Shown piece after piece: positions 1-10,870 of a DNA stretch of 64,000 bases. The stretch covers positions 1 through 64,000 of the forward strand of contig DATGFS010000072.1 in assembly GCA_035308905.1 (NCBI GenBank). The letters run 5' to 3'. The position numbers were made by a program, and so were the translations under genes. Under the pieces are notes generated by a model. That model searched no databases and was not told where the DNA came from. It saw only the letters and a program-made list of their open reading frames with translations. The stretch's first letter is position 1. Each line of letters opens with the position of its first letter. The stretch comes from a bacterium. Its GTDB lineage: Bacteria; Sysuimicrobiota; Sysuimicrobiia; Sysuimicrobiales; Segetimicrobiaceae.

Positions 1-100
1 GGAGGTCCTGCGAAGACGGGACAGGAGGCGCGAAGGCGCCGGAGGTCCTGCGAAGACGGGACAGGAGGCGCGAAGGCGCCGGAGGTCCTGCGTAGACAGG
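1..100 (+). repeat. Family 1 hairpin repeat array upstream of thrS
   Basis: Two perfect 40-bp direct repeats (1-40, 41-80) and a third partial unit (81-97) that runs into the thrS start region. Each full unit holds GGAGGTCCTGCG, then AAGACGGGAC, then a hairpin with stem GGCGC/GCGCC and loop GAAG. GTCC and GGAC around the AGAC segment can form a second stem. The array is cut by the window edge and may extend upstream. Related units continue inside thrS and argH. Confidence 0.9.
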
Positions 101-114
101 GGGAGATGGTGGCC

Positions 115-2171
<2,057 letters not shown>

Positions 2172-2175
<4 letters not shown>

Positions 2176-2810
2176 GGGGCGCGGGCGACGATATGCAGGG
2201 TGACCGTGACCGGATCCCGCGCCACGAAGATGAACGCGCGCGGGTAGGGGATGCCGTAGTCGGCCATCCGGACCGTCGCGGTCGCGTCGGCCGCGTACTC
2301 GGCGGCGAGCGCGAGCACGCGGGCCGTAAAGGCGGTCTCGCGCGCGACGTCACGGATGACGAGGCGCCCGCGCACTTCCGCGGGGAACGGCTCGACGGCG
2401 AGGCCCGGGCGCGCCGCCGCGGTGCCCGTGAACGTGATGGTGGGATACGTGCCGGTCTGCAGGAACGTTGCGTGCATCGCGCGGTCGCGCATCCCGATGC
2501 CGGTGGTCAGGCTGCGCGCGTCGACAACGGCGGAAATCCGGGCCGCATAGGCGTCGCCGTCGGCCGGCTCGACCTCGACGCGGCCGCTCACCCGGGCCGT
2601 GTGGCCGGAAAACCCTCCGCGGTTGTCGGGGACGGCGAAGGTCACGGACGATTCGCCAGGCACGATCGCGAAGCCGTGGAGCGGGATGGGCGCGGCGCGC
2701 GGGGGCGTCGCGGGGACCGGTGCCGCGGCGGCACGCCACGCCATCGTTGCGGCGATCGCCGCCGTCAGCAGGACAATCCGCCGGGTCCGGGCCGAGGTGA
2801 GGGTGCGCAT
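2172..2810 (-). CDS. YceI-like secreted lipid-binding-type protein
   Basis: About 212 aa. It has a typical signal peptide (basic start, hydrophobic stretch around residues 13-30 ending in an Ala-rich cleavage region) and then a YceI-type beta-barrel sequence. The latter includes SSVTFAVPDN, the SGHTARVSGRVEV strand pattern, RDRAMHATFLQT and VRGRLVIRDV. YceI proteins are exported and bind isoprenoid-like lipids; the ligand here is not inferable. The ATG at 2810 gives a compact signal peptide. A GTG at 2849 with an AGAGG-like site 7 nt upstream is an alternative start. Convergent with thrS, the two stop codons overlapping. Confidence 0.75.
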
Positions 2811-2914
2811 CGCCAGATTCTTACCGCGTTCGTGTATCGGGCGCGTCACAGCGGCGCCTCTTCTCGCCGGCGGAAGCATCGCGTGCCGATGTCGCTGACA
2901 TCGGGTCCGCGGCC

Positions 2915-3889
2915 GTGAGCGGCCCCCCCTCCGCGGTCTATCTGCTCCTCGGCGAGGAAGACGTCCGCGCGGACGAGGCGCTGCGGACAATTCTGCACGA
3001 GGTGGTGCCGGACGAGGAGCGCGCGCTCAACCTCGACGTCATCGACGCCGGCACGATGCCGATCCAGGACGTGATCACGCGGTGCGAGACGCTGCCGTTC
3101 TTCGGCGCGCGGCGCGCGGTGGTCTTCCACGTGCGCAATCCGGAGTCGTGGCGCGCGGCCGAGCAGGACGCCCTCGCGGACTATCTGAACCAGGGGGTGC
3201 CGCCGTCCGTGCTCGTGATCGTGGCCCCGCGGCTCGACCAGCGGCGCCGGCTCGCCGGGGTGCTGCAGCGCAAGGCGCAGGTGATTCGGTGCGACCCGCT
3301 CGACCCCGGGCAGCTCCCGGCGTGGCTCGTCGCGCGCGCCCGCGAGTCCGGCAAGACGATGACGCCGGAAGCCGCGAATCTCTTGGTGGAGCTGGCCGGC
3401 GGCGGTCTGCGCGCGCTCGGGCTCGAAGTCGCGAAGCTGGCCGCCTACGCCGGGGACCGCGAGACGATCACCGCCGCCGACGTGCGCGAGGTCGCGAGCC
3501 ACGTCGCGGCGCAGGTCACGATCTTCGAGGTCATGGATGCCGTCGGCCACCGGCGTCCGGACGACGCGTTTCGTCTCCTCGATTCGCTGATCGCCCTCGG
3601 CGAGCCGCCGCTGCGCATCCTCTATATGTTGGAGGATCAGGTGCGCATGCTGGCCCGCGTCCAGGAGCTCGTCGACCGCGGCGTGCGGAACCGCTCAGAC
3701 GTGCAGAAGGCGCTCGGGTCGCGGGCGTGGCGCTACCGCGATTATCAGAAACAGGTCGATGCGTTTGGGCGAATCGACGTGGAGACGCTGCTGGGACTGC
3801 TGCTCGAGACCGACGGCGCGATCAAGACGGGGCAGATGCCCCCGCGCCTGGCGCTGGAAACCTTGGTCGTGCGGATGAGCGGGGTGTAG
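2915..3889 (+). CDS. holA: DNA polymerase III, delta subunit
   Basis: 324 aa, the normal length for HolA. Delta is the clamp-loader wrench that opens the beta clamp during replication. The sequence shows the family pattern: N-terminal AAA-like domain (VYLLLGEEDVRADEAL, LPFFGARRAVVF), then the helical C-terminal domain with FEVMDAVGHRRPDDAFRLL and the end LALETLVVRMSG. Start is a GTG at 2915. It is followed by convergent rpsT, a common holA neighbour in many bacteria. Confidence 0.93.
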   Translation: MSGPPSAVYLLLGEEDVRADEALRTILHEVVPDEERALNLDVIDAGTMPIQDVITRCETLPFFGARRAVVFHVRNPESWRAAEQDALADYLNQGVPPSVLVIVAPRLDQRRRLAGVLQRKAQVIRCDPLDPGQLPAWLVARARESGKTMTPEAANLLVELAGGGLRALGLEVAKLAAYAGDRETITAADVREVASHVAAQVTIFEVMDAVGHRRPDDAFRLLDSLIALGEPPLRILYMLEDQVRMLARVQELVDRGVRNRSDVQKALGSRAWRYRDYQKQVDAFGRIDVETLLGLLLETDGAIKTGQMPPRLALETLVVRMSGV

Positions 3890-3898
3890 GGCCGGGTC

Positions 3899-4162
3899 CT
3901 ACGCCGACGCGCGCGTCTGCGAGTTCGCCCAGCGCGTCAACCGCGACTTCTTGCGGGCCGCCGCGTTGGGATGCAGGATGCCCTTGCGGGCCGCGGCATC
4001 GAGTGCGCTGATCGCGGCGAGCAGGGAGTCTCCGCCGGGCTGCTCCGTCGTGCGCGCGTCCTTGACGACCGTTTTGACCCTGGACCGGATCGCCTGGTTG
4101 CGGACCGCGCGCTTGACGTCTTGACGCTTCCGCTTCAGGCCGGACTTCGTTCGCTTCGCCAC
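3899..4162 (-). CDS. rpsT: 30S ribosomal protein S20
   Basis: 87 aa, lysine/arginine rich, with the S20 pattern MAKRTKSGLKRKRQD near the start and GILHPNAAARKKSRLTR near the end. S20 binds 16S rRNA during small-subunit assembly. Start is GTG at 4162 with GGAGG about 6 nt upstream. Convergent with holA with a 9-bp gap. Confidence 0.97.
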   Translation of the reverse strand: MAKRTKSGLKRKRQDVKRAVRNQAIRSRVKTVVKDARTTEQPGGDSLLAAISALDAAARKGILHPNAAARKKSRLTRWANSQTRASA

Positions 4163-4222
4163 ACCGCCACCTCCACATAATCCCGCCGCGGCGTCGTGCG
4201 GCCTCCGCAGCGGGCGACGCCC

Positions 4223-4232
4223 ATTGTAGCAC
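4223..4232 (-). promoter_or_regulatory. Extended -10 promoter for rpsT
   Basis: On the minus strand TGCTACAAT gives a TACAAT -10 box with an upstream TG (extended -10). No good -35 is seen. It would leave a leader of about 55 nt carrying the rpsT ribosome binding site. Confidence 0.45.
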
Positions 4233-4255
4233 AGGGGCGGCGGGTGCGCGCGCGC

Positions 4256-5536
4256 TCAGTCCGGGAGGGCATCGGCGTGCTGGAGCGGGTGCCCGTCCAT
4301 GTCCGCCGCGGGCAGATCAAGATGGCGCAGCACCGTTGGCGCGATGTCGAGCACGGACGTCGGTTCGAAGTGTGCCGCGGCGCCGTCGAATCCGCGGCCA
4401 TCGATCATCAGGAACGGCGCCTGCTCGTACGCGCCGAGGCCGCCGTGCTGGCCGAATCCAAGGTGGTGCGACTTGCCCGGCCCCGGAAGCGCCTCGAGGC
4501 TCAGCCCGGGCACCCCGAAGTCGTTGACGCCGTCCTCGGCCGGCATCGAGACGGCAAAAGCCAACCCTTCCCGCGGCGCCTGGCCGACCTCGCCCAGCCG
4601 GTCGGGCGGGAACACCCGGCCCGCCCAGTCGGACGACATGAGGAAATCGCTCAGCGCCGGAATTCGCGTGCCGTTGTCGGGATGTACGTACACCAAGGCG
4701 GCCGTCCCGCTGGACACGGACACGACGTCTCCCGACGAGGGCCCGGCTTTGAGACCCGCCGCGATCAGCTCCGCCTCCACGTCCACGACCCCTGTGACCG
4801 TCTGGTGCCCATGGTCGGATCCGATCGCGACGAGGACGTCGTCGCCGGCCGCGCGCAGACGGTCCACGGCCGCGATGACGAGCGCGGCATGCGCGTCCGC
4901 CTGGCGAAGCACGGCGAGGTGCGCGGGCGAGCCGAGCGGCAGTTCGTGCTGCATGTGGTCCGGCTCGTGCAGCCACAGCACGGCCAGCGCCGGGCGCCTC
5001 TCGAAGAGGACCTCGGCGATGAATCGATCCGTCATCGCCCGATCGCCGGCGAGATCGCCCGTCACCCGGAGCTCGTCGGCGGCCGGCACCGGCACCCGCC
5101 CGGGCCCGAACGATCCCGCGCGATTGTACAAGAAGCCGTGCCCGTCGGGATCGTGGGCGTAGGCCGCGCCCGGCGAGGCGTTGCTGAACGTGATCGCCGC
5201 GCCGCGTCCCTCGAGCCGTTCCGTCATCGTTGGGACGGCGAGCGAGGTCCCGGTGATCCGGCGCTTATGCTGCAGAAAGTCAGCGCCCCCGGCGTCGTGG
5301 CGGACGAACACGCCGTTCTCGAGCAGCGCGACCGAGTTGCCCTGCACGCCGTGGCGGGCGGGGTGGCAGCCCGTGGCAAAACTGGCGGCGACGACGCGCG
5401 TCGCGGATGGAAAGACCGAACGGTGCGCCCGGAAGTCTTCCGCCCGTGCGCGGAACGCCGCAAGCGACGGCGTATACGCGGCGGTGACGAGATCCCGCCG
5501 CAGCCCGTCGAGGATCACCACGACGACGCGTGTCAC
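4256..5536 (-). CDS. Type I phosphodiesterase/nucleotide pyrophosphatase-family protein
   Basis: About 426 aa of the alkaline-phosphatase-superfamily phosphodiesterase group. It opens with VVVVILDGLRRDL (first metal Asp), followed by the nucleophile region FPSATRVVAASFATG and CHPARHGVQGN. Later metal ligands are HEPDHMQHE, GSDHGHQTV and a C-terminal GKSHHLGFGQHGG. These match the two-metal site known for the family, which cleaves phosphodiesters or pyrophosphates; the substrate is unknown. No signal peptide is evident. GTG at 5536 is chosen because conserved sequence starts at residue 4; GGAGGT lies 11 nt upstream. Divergent from murJ. Confidence 0.8.
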   Translation of the reverse strand: MTRVVVVILDGLRRDLVTAAYTPSLAAFRARAEDFRAHRSVFPSATRVVAASFATGCHPARHGVQGNSVALLENGVFVRHDAGGADFLQHKRRITGTSLAVPTMTERLEGRGAAITFSNASPGAAYAHDPDGHGFLYNRAGSFGPGRVPVPAADELRVTGDLAGDRAMTDRFIAEVLFERRPALAVLWLHEPDHMQHELPLGSPAHLAVLRQADAHAALVIAAVDRLRAAGDDVLVAIGSDHGHQTVTGVVDVEAELIAAGLKAGPSSGDVVSVSSGTAALVYVHPDNGTRIPALSDFLMSSDWAGRVFPPDRLGEVGQAPREGLAFAVSMPAEDGVNDFGVPGLSLEALPGPGKSHHLGFGQHGGLGAYEQAPFLMIDGRGFDGAAAHFEPTSVLDIAPTVLRHLDLPAADMDGHPLQHADALPD

Positions 5537-5594
5537 TCCGTAAAGATACCTCCACGTGTCTTTGGGCGTCCAGGCGCGTGGTCTGAGCCGCGCG

Positions 5595-5623
5595 TGGCGA
5601 AAACGGTTGTCCGGCGGTATAAT
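5595..5623 (+). promoter_or_regulatory. Promoter of murJ, leaderless type
   Basis: A perfect TATAAT at 5618-5623, with only a weak -35 (TGGCGA at 5595-5600). The -10 ends 9 nt before the murJ ATG, so transcription would start within a few bases of the start codon. No ribosome binding site is present. Confidence 0.55.
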
Positions 5624-5632
5624 GGCCGCGAT

Positions 5633-7258
5633 ATGACAGCTCCGGATGTGCCCGCGGCCGTGTCCGCCACCCCGGGAACTGCCGCCGGCGCATCGACCGC
5701 GGGGACGATCGCGCGGTCGGCGGGACTCATCGCGGCCGGGACGGTCGCCAGCCGCGTGCTGGGTCTCGCCCGCGACGTCATGATCGCCGCGATCTTCGGC
5801 GCGACCGCCGCGCGTTCCGCGTTCGTCATCGCCTACTCGCTTCCGTTTTTCGTGCAGCGGCTCTTCCTCGGCGGCACGCTCAGCATCGTGTTCATTCCGG
5901 CGATCACGCGCGTGCTGGTGCAGGGCGATCAGGACGAGATCGACCGCGTCGTCTCGAGCACGTTCACCATGGTGCTGCTGATCGGCGCCGCGATGGTCGT
6001 GGTCGGCGTGATCGCGGCGCCGCTCCTCGTCCCGATCGCCGCGCCAGGCTACCTTCGCACGAACCCGGGCGTGCTGACCACCGCGGTCGAGCTGACGCGG
6101 GTGATGTTCGTCTCGATGGCGTTCCTCGCGCTGTCCGCGTTTGCGACCGGCTACCTCAACGCCCACCAGCGGTTCGGCACGCCCGCGCTTGCCCCGGTCG
6201 TCTTCAACGTAGTGATCATCGCGTCCGTGTACGTCCTCGCGCGCAAGATCGGCATCCTCGGGGTGGCGGTGAGCTTTCTCCTGGGATGGGCCGCGCAGTT
6301 TCTCGTGCAGCTGCCGGAGGCGCGCGCCGCCGGCTTCCGGTGGCGGTTGTCGATCGACCTCTCCCATCCCGCCGTCCGGGAGATGGGGCGGCTCGCGGTG
6401 CCGGCGATGCTCGGCCTCGCGGTGATCGAGATCAACTCGAACGTGGGACGCTTTTTCGCCTCGTTCCTGCATCCGCAGCCCGGGGTGGACTATCTCGCCG
6501 TCCTCGACTACGCGTTCCAGCTGGTGCAGGCGCCGGTGAGCATCTTTGCGCTCTCGATCGCCACGGCGCTGTTCCCGACGATGGCGCGCCACGCCGAGTC
6601 CGACACCTGCGCGCTGCGCGACGCCACGTCGCTCGGCCTGCGCGGCGTGCTCTTCACGATGATGCCGGTGATGGCGTGGACCCTTGTCGCGAGCCCGCTC
6701 ATCGTGCGCGTGATCTTCCAGCGCGGCGCCTTCGGCCCCGCCGCGACCGCGGCGGTGGCCGTGGGCTTCGTCGGCTATGCCGTCGGAGCGGTGCCGTACG
6801 CCGCCTACTACATCGTCACCCGCACGTTCTACGCGCTGCACGACACGCGCACCCCGGTGAAGGTCGGGCTGTACATGGTGGCGCTCAACGCGCTCGGCGA
6901 CTACCTGCTGATGCGGTGGTACGGCCACCTCGGCATCGCGCTCGCGACGTCGATCGTCGCGTTTGCCAACGTCGCCGTGCTCATGTGGTTCTTACGGAAG
7001 CGGCTCGGCCGGCTCGACGGCAGCGCGCTCGCCTCGACCGCGGCGCGGACCGGCATCGCGGCGCTCGGCCTTGCCGCGGCGATGGCGGTGGTGCTGCGCG
7101 CCGGTCCCCATCTCGTGTCGACGGTCCGGCTGGGCGGCGCGGTCACGGTGCTGCTCGCGGCGACCGCCGCCGGGGGGATCGTCTATCTGGCCGTGTGCCG
7201 GCTTCTCGGCGTCAGGGAGTTGCGGCTGCTGCGCTTTGGCCGTCCAGGCGCGGCATAG
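5633..7258 (+). CDS. murJ: Lipid II flippase MurJ
   Basis: 541 aa polytopic membrane protein of the MVF (MviN/MurJ) family, which flips lipid II across the inner membrane for peptidoglycan synthesis. Seen are the N-terminal SRVLGLARDVMIAAIFG segment, GGTLSIVFIPAITRVL, and about 14 hydrophobic helices. ATG at 5633 is chosen since the conserved region begins about 25 residues later and the promoter -10 lies just upstream. Confidence 0.94.
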   Translation: MTAPDVPAAVSATPGTAAGASTAGTIARSAGLIAAGTVASRVLGLARDVMIAAIFGATAARSAFVIAYSLPFFVQRLFLGGTLSIVFIPAITRVLVQGDQDEIDRVVSSTFTMVLLIGAAMVVVGVIAAPLLVPIAAPGYLRTNPGVLTTAVELTRVMFVSMAFLALSAFATGYLNAHQRFGTPALAPVVFNVVIIASVYVLARKIGILGVAVSFLLGWAAQFLVQLPEARAAGFRWRLSIDLSHPAVREMGRLAVPAMLGLAVIEINSNVGRFFASFLHPQPGVDYLAVLDYAFQLVQAPVSIFALSIATALFPTMARHAESDTCALRDATSLGLRGVLFTMMPVMAWTLVASPLIVRVIFQRGAFGPAATAAVAVGFVGYAVGAVPYAAYYIVTRTFYALHDTRTPVKVGLYMVALNALGDYLLMRWYGHLGIALATSIVAFANVAVLMWFLRKRLGRLDGSALASTAARTGIAALGLAAAMAVVLRAGPHLVSTVRLGGAVTVLLAATAAGGIVYLAVCRLLGVRELRLLRFGRPGAA

Positions 7259-7281
7259 GCGCGCCGGCAGGGGCGCCTTTT
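7258..7281 (+). terminator. Weak intrinsic terminator after murJ
   Basis: Stem GGCGC/GCGCC with a 10-nt loop, starting in the murJ stop codon and followed by TTTT. Short stem and short T run, so efficiency is doubtful. Confidence 0.35.
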
Positions 7282-7294
7282 GCGACGTCGCGGC

Positions 7295-7364
7295 TTGACA
7301 CCCGTTTCGTGGGGATGATACGCTCGGTCCCGGACGTTTAGCACTCTAAGGACGTGAGTGCTAA
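7295..7364 (+). promoter_or_regulatory. hrcA promoter with CIRCE operator
   Basis: TTGACA at 7295-7300, with a GATACG-like -10 near 7317-7322, then a perfect CIRCE inverted repeat at 7338-7364: TTAGCACTC, 9-nt spacer, GAGTGCTAA. CIRCE is the known HrcA binding site, so hrcA-dnaJ-prmA should be heat-inducible and autoregulated. The ribosome binding site GGAGG follows 10 nt before the hrcA ATG. Confidence 0.95.
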
Positions 7365-7398
7365 ATCGTTGCGATAGGCATGCGGCGGAGGTCCGGCG

Positions 7399-8418
7399 AT
7401 GGAGCCCATCGAGGGCCGGCGGCGCGAGATTCTCAGGATCGTGATCGACGATTACATCGCCACCGCCGAGCCGATCGGCAGTGAGGCGGTGCGGGAGCGC
7501 CATGGCCTGAACGTCAGTTCGGCCACCGTGCGCAACGAAATGGCCGCGCTCGAAGACATGGGATACCTGAATCAGCCGCACACTTCGGCGGGACGGGTGC
7601 CCACCGACCGTGGGTACCGCGTCTACGTCGACTCGCTCGTCCCGGAAGAGGCGCTGCCCTCCGCCGAGCAGACGCGGCTGCGCGAGACGTTGTTCCTCCG
7701 GGAAGAACCGCACCGCGCGATCGCGCGCGTCGCCCACGCGCTCGCGGCCGGCACCGAGTACGCGTCCGTCGTTGAAGCGCCGCACCTGCACGAGCAGGTG
7801 ATCCGCCACCTCCACTTGATCCCGCTCACGGCGCGGCGGGCGCTCATCGTCGTCGTCACGGACGCCGGCGTCTTCGAGGGGAAGACGGTCGAGCTGGAAG
7901 CGGCCACGTCGCCGGACGAGTGCGACCGGCTGTCGCAGGAGATCAGCCGCCGGGTGGCCGGCTGGCGCCTCGGCGATCTGACCGTACGGGCGATGGATCA
8001 GGTGATCGGCGAGGTGGCGCTGTACCGCCAGGTCGTAACCGAGGTCGGCCGGCTCATCGGCGATCAGATCGCGGCATCGTCCCGCATTCACACCGAAGGG
8101 CAGGCGAACATCTTGAAGCAGCCGGAGTTCCGCGACGCGCGGCGCGCCGAGCCGGTGCTGTCGGCCCTCGAGCGGCACGAGGTCGTGACGGAGATTCTGC
8201 ACGACGGCGGTTCTGCGCCCGTGCGGATCACGATCGGCGCCGAGCACCGGCGCGGGGAGATGCGCGACACGAGCGTCGTGGCCGCGACCTACTACGTCGG
8301 CGGCCGGCCGGCCGGCGAGCTCGCGATCGTCGGGCCGACGCGGATGCGCTACGGACGCGCGATCTCCCTGGTCCGCTTCCTCGCCGATACGCTCGGCGAA
8401 GCACTCGGCCGGCTCTAG
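7399..8418 (+). CDS. hrcA: Heat-inducible transcription repressor HrcA
   Basis: 339 aa. Winged-helix DNA-binding N-terminus (RRREILRIVIDDYIATAEP, SSATVRNEMAALEDMGYL, PHTSAGRVPTDRGYR) followed by the HrcA GAF-like domain (C-terminal IGAEHRRGEMRDTSVVA). It represses from the CIRCE site directly upstream, which confirms the assignment by context. ATG at 7399 has a good GGAGG. First gene of an operon with dnaJ (10-bp gap) and prmA; grpE and dnaK are not adjacent. Confidence 0.97.
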   Translation: MEPIEGRRREILRIVIDDYIATAEPIGSEAVRERHGLNVSSATVRNEMAALEDMGYLNQPHTSAGRVPTDRGYRVYVDSLVPEEALPSAEQTRLRETLFLREEPHRAIARVAHALAAGTEYASVVEAPHLHEQVIRHLHLIPLTARRALIVVVTDAGVFEGKTVELEAATSPDECDRLSQEISRRVAGWRLGDLTVRAMDQVIGEVALYRQVVTEVGRLIGDQIAASSRIHTEGQANILKQPEFRDARRAEPVLSALERHEVVTEILHDGGSAPVRITIGAEHRRGEMRDTSVVAATYYVGGRPAGELAIVGPTRMRYGRAISLVRFLADTLGEALGRL

Positions 8419-8428
8419 TCCCGTCGCG

Positions 8429-9565
8429 ATGCCGCGAACCGACTACTACGAAGTGCTCGGGGTGCCGCGCGCCGCGTCCCAGGACGAGATCAAGCGCGCG
8501 TTCCGGCAGCTGGCCCGCGAGCACCATCCCGACGTCAACAAGGATCCCGGCGCGGCCGACCGCTTCAAGATCATCAACGAGGCGTATCAGGTGCTCGGCG
8601 ATCCGGAGCGGCGCGCGCGGTATGACCGCGGCGATTTCGTCGCCGCGGGACGGCCGGACGGGCGCGGCGGCCCCTTCGGCGCGGGCCCGTTCGAAGATCT
8701 GTTCGACATGTTCTTCGGACAGACCATGGGCGCCGGCATGCGGTCGGGCGAGCCAGGGCCGGAGCGCGGCAGCGATCTGCGCGTGGCGCTCGAAATCACC
8801 CTCGAGGACGCGGCGCGCGGCGCGGAGCACACGATCCCGATCGTCCGGGAGGAGACCTGCCCGGCATGCTTCGGCACCGGGGCGGAGAAGGGCAGCGCGC
8901 CCGAGACCTGCCCGTCGTGCCGCGGCGCCGGACAGGTCCGGTACAGCCGTCAGACGCCGTTCGGCTCGTTCCAGCAGATCACGACGTGCCCGGAGTGCCG
9001 CGGCGCCGGCAAGGTCATCCGCAAGCCGTGCCGCGAGTGCCGCGGCCGCGGCCGGATGGATACGAAGCGCAAGATTACGGTCGCGGTGCCCGCGGGGGTC
9101 GAGGACGGAACGCGGCTGCGCCTGCAGGGCGAGGGCGAAGCGGGCATGCGGGGCGGAGGGCGTGGCGACCTGTACGTCGACCTCCGCCTTGCCGAGCATC
9201 CCGTTTTTACGCTCGAGGGACGCAATCTGCACTGCCGTGTGGACGTGTCGATGGCGCAGGCCGCGCTCGGCGCCGAGGTGGAAGTGCCCACGCTCGACGG
9301 ACCCTCGGCCCTCCGCGTGCCGGCGGGGACGCAGCCCGGCGCCACGCTCGTGCTGCCGGGGAAGGGCATGCCCCGCACGCGCGGGGGCGCGCGGGGCGAT
9401 CTCGTGGCCCACGTGCGCGTCGCGATTCCGACCCGCCTGACCGCGGAACAGTCCGCCGCCCTCGCCGAGTTCGCCAGACTGCTGGGCGAGGCGCCTCGGA
9501 CCCGGCGGTCCGGGCCGGCCCGCCGGAAGCCCCTCTTCGGTAAACTCCGTTCGGCCGACTCGTGA
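8429..9565 (+). CDS. dnaJ: Chaperone protein DnaJ
   Basis: 378 aa with full type I architecture. The J domain (residues 1-70) has the HPD motif (REHHPDVNKD) needed to stimulate DnaK ATPase. A Gly/Phe-rich linker follows, then four zinc-finger CxxCxGxG-type repeats (CPACFGTG, CPSCRGAG, CPECRGAG, CRECRGRG) and C-terminal substrate-binding domains. It delivers unfolded proteins to DnaK, which lies outside this window. Overlaps prmA by 4 bp. Confidence 0.97.
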   Translation: MPRTDYYEVLGVPRAASQDEIKRAFRQLAREHHPDVNKDPGAADRFKIINEAYQVLGDPERRARYDRGDFVAAGRPDGRGGPFGAGPFEDLFDMFFGQTMGAGMRSGEPGPERGSDLRVALEITLEDAARGAEHTIPIVREETCPACFGTGAEKGSAPETCPSCRGAGQVRYSRQTPFGSFQQITTCPECRGAGKVIRKPCRECRGRGRMDTKRKITVAVPAGVEDGTRLRLQGEGEAGMRGGGRGDLYVDLRLAEHPVFTLEGRNLHCRVDVSMAQAALGAEVEVPTLDGPSALRVPAGTQPGATLVLPGKGMPRTRGGARGDLVAHVRVAIPTRLTAEQSAALAEFARLLGEAPRTRRSGPARRKPLFGKLRSADS

Positions 9566-10527
9566 CGGCGCCGCGGCGGCGTCCCGCCGTGATTCGCTCT
9601 CCATGGGTCGAACTGCGCGTGACGGTCTCCGCGGAGGCCGCCGAAGCCGTCGGGGAGATCCTCCGTGACCTGCGCGGCGGCGGGCTCGTTGAGGAACGTC
9701 CCGCCGCCGGCCGCGTGCGGTTCCGTTCCTACCTCCCGCCGTCCCGGCTGCTGGACGGCCCGCTGCGGGCGGCGCGCCTCCGGATCCGCGAACTGCCCCG
9801 GTACGGGCTCGACCCGGGACGGATCACGATCGCCCGCCGGCGCCTTCCGGCGCAGCGGTGGGGGACGGCCTGGCGGGCCTATGCCAAAGCCGTCCGCGTG
9901 GGGCGTCTCCTCATCCGGCCCTCATGGGTGCGCGCGGCGCCGCGGCCCGGCGATCTCGTCATGGCGATCGATCCGGGCATGGCCTTCGGCACCGGGATGC
10001 ACGCGAGCACGCGCCTCGCGCTGCGCGGGCTCGGGCAGGCGCTTGCCCGGCGGCAGGGCGCCGCCGTCTTCGACGTCGGCACCGGCTCGGGGATCCTGGC
10101 GATCGCGGCGGCCGCGCTCGGCGCGGGTACCGTGTGGGCGGTGGACAGCGATCCGGTCGCGACCGCCGCGGCGCGCGCCAACGCCAGGCTGAACGGATGC
10201 GCGCGACGGGTCCGCGTCGCGGACGGGTCCGGGATGGGCGCCGCGCCGGGCCGCGCCGACGTCATCGTCGCCAACATCGTGGCCGCCACGATCATCGAGC
10301 TGCTGCCGGAGGCCCGCGCCCGGCTGGCCCCGGGCGGTTTGTTCATCGGATCGGGAATCGTCGCGGGGCGGGTGCGCGGGGTGCTGCGGGCGGCCCGGGC
10401 CGCGGGGTTTCAGAAGAGGGCGGTGCTGCGGGAGGGGGACTGGCGGGCGGTGGTTCTTAGTGCGAGGCCCAGATCTGGCTCGCCAGCGTCAGCAGCACGA
10501 AGAACCCGATCAGCACGACCGCGGTGA
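9562..10527 (+). CDS. prmA: Ribosomal protein L11 methyltransferase
   Basis: 321 aa SAM-dependent methyltransferase. An N-terminal substrate-recognition domain is followed by the Rossmann domain with motif I VFDVGTGSGILAIAA (near residue 170), the acidic WAVDSDP, and the PrmA-type DVIVANIVA motif. PrmA trimethylates ribosomal protein L11. The GTG start overlaps the dnaJ stop (GTGA), a coupling arrangement; dnaJ-prmA adjacency is frequent in Bacillota. The last ~20 residues are a low-complexity tail overlapping the 3' end of the convergent membrane protein gene. Confidence 0.92.
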   Translation: MTAPRRRPAVIRSPWVELRVTVSAEAAEAVGEILRDLRGGGLVEERPAAGRVRFRSYLPPSRLLDGPLRAARLRIRELPRYGLDPGRITIARRRLPAQRWGTAWRAYAKAVRVGRLLIRPSWVRAAPRPGDLVMAIDPGMAFGTGMHASTRLALRGLGQALARRQGAAVFDVGTGSGILAIAAAALGAGTVWAVDSDPVATAAARANARLNGCARRVRVADGSGMGAAPGRADVIVANIVAATIIELLPEARARLAPGGLFIGSGIVAGRVRGVLRAARAAGFQKRAVLREGDWRAVVLSARPRSGSPASAARRTRSARPR

Positions 10528-10774
10528 TCACGAACGCCCGGCGCGGCGGCCGCGCGGCCGAGCCGGAGCTTTCCTCGTGGACGCGGTGCACCGTGCGGAG
10601 GGCGACGAGCCCGACGAGCGCGAGGGCGACCAGCACGGCGCTGAGCCCCCACACGCTGGCGACGATCGACAGCCAGATCGTCCCGAGGCCGAAGGCGATG
10701 AGCAGTACGGTGCGCAAAACGGCTAATCCCACTCGAGCCAACGGCGTATCCCCCGGGGGACGACGCCGCGCCAC
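10457..10774 (-). CDS. Small membrane protein of unknown function
   Basis: 105 aa from a GTG at 10774. Two closely spaced transmembrane helices (about residues 16-36 and 38-58), a short polar loop rich in His/Arg/Glu, then a third helix (about 82-103) ending in LASQIWASH. No family is recognised. No clear ribosome binding site precedes the GTG. A TTG at 10741 preceded by GGGGGA, just before the first helix, is a plausible alternative. Its 3' end overlaps prmA by 71 bp tail to tail. Confidence 0.55.
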   Translation of the reverse strand: MARRRPPGDTPLARVGLAVLRTVLLIAFGLGTIWLSIVASVWGLSAVLVALALVGLVALRTVHRVHEESSGSAARPPRRAFVITAVVLIGFFVLLTLASQIWASH

Positions 10775-10818
10775 CGGGGCGCGGGGCCATCCATTGACGG
10801 CTTGTTCTGTGGCCCGGC

Positions 10819-10846
10819 TTGCATTTCCTCGTCCCTGCGATAGAAT
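10819..10846 (+). promoter_or_regulatory. Promoter of a short leader unit upstream of carA
   Basis: TTGCAT at 10819-10824, a 16-bp spacer, TAGAAT at 10841-10846. Transcription from about 10853 would run through a short ORF and a terminator before carA. Confidence 0.5.
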
Positions 10847-10870
10847 AGACTGCGGCAGCGGACCATTAAC

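Noticed and set aside
1-100. CRISPR array
   Set aside because: The 40-bp units abut one another with no unique spacers and continue as a different-length series in a coding region.
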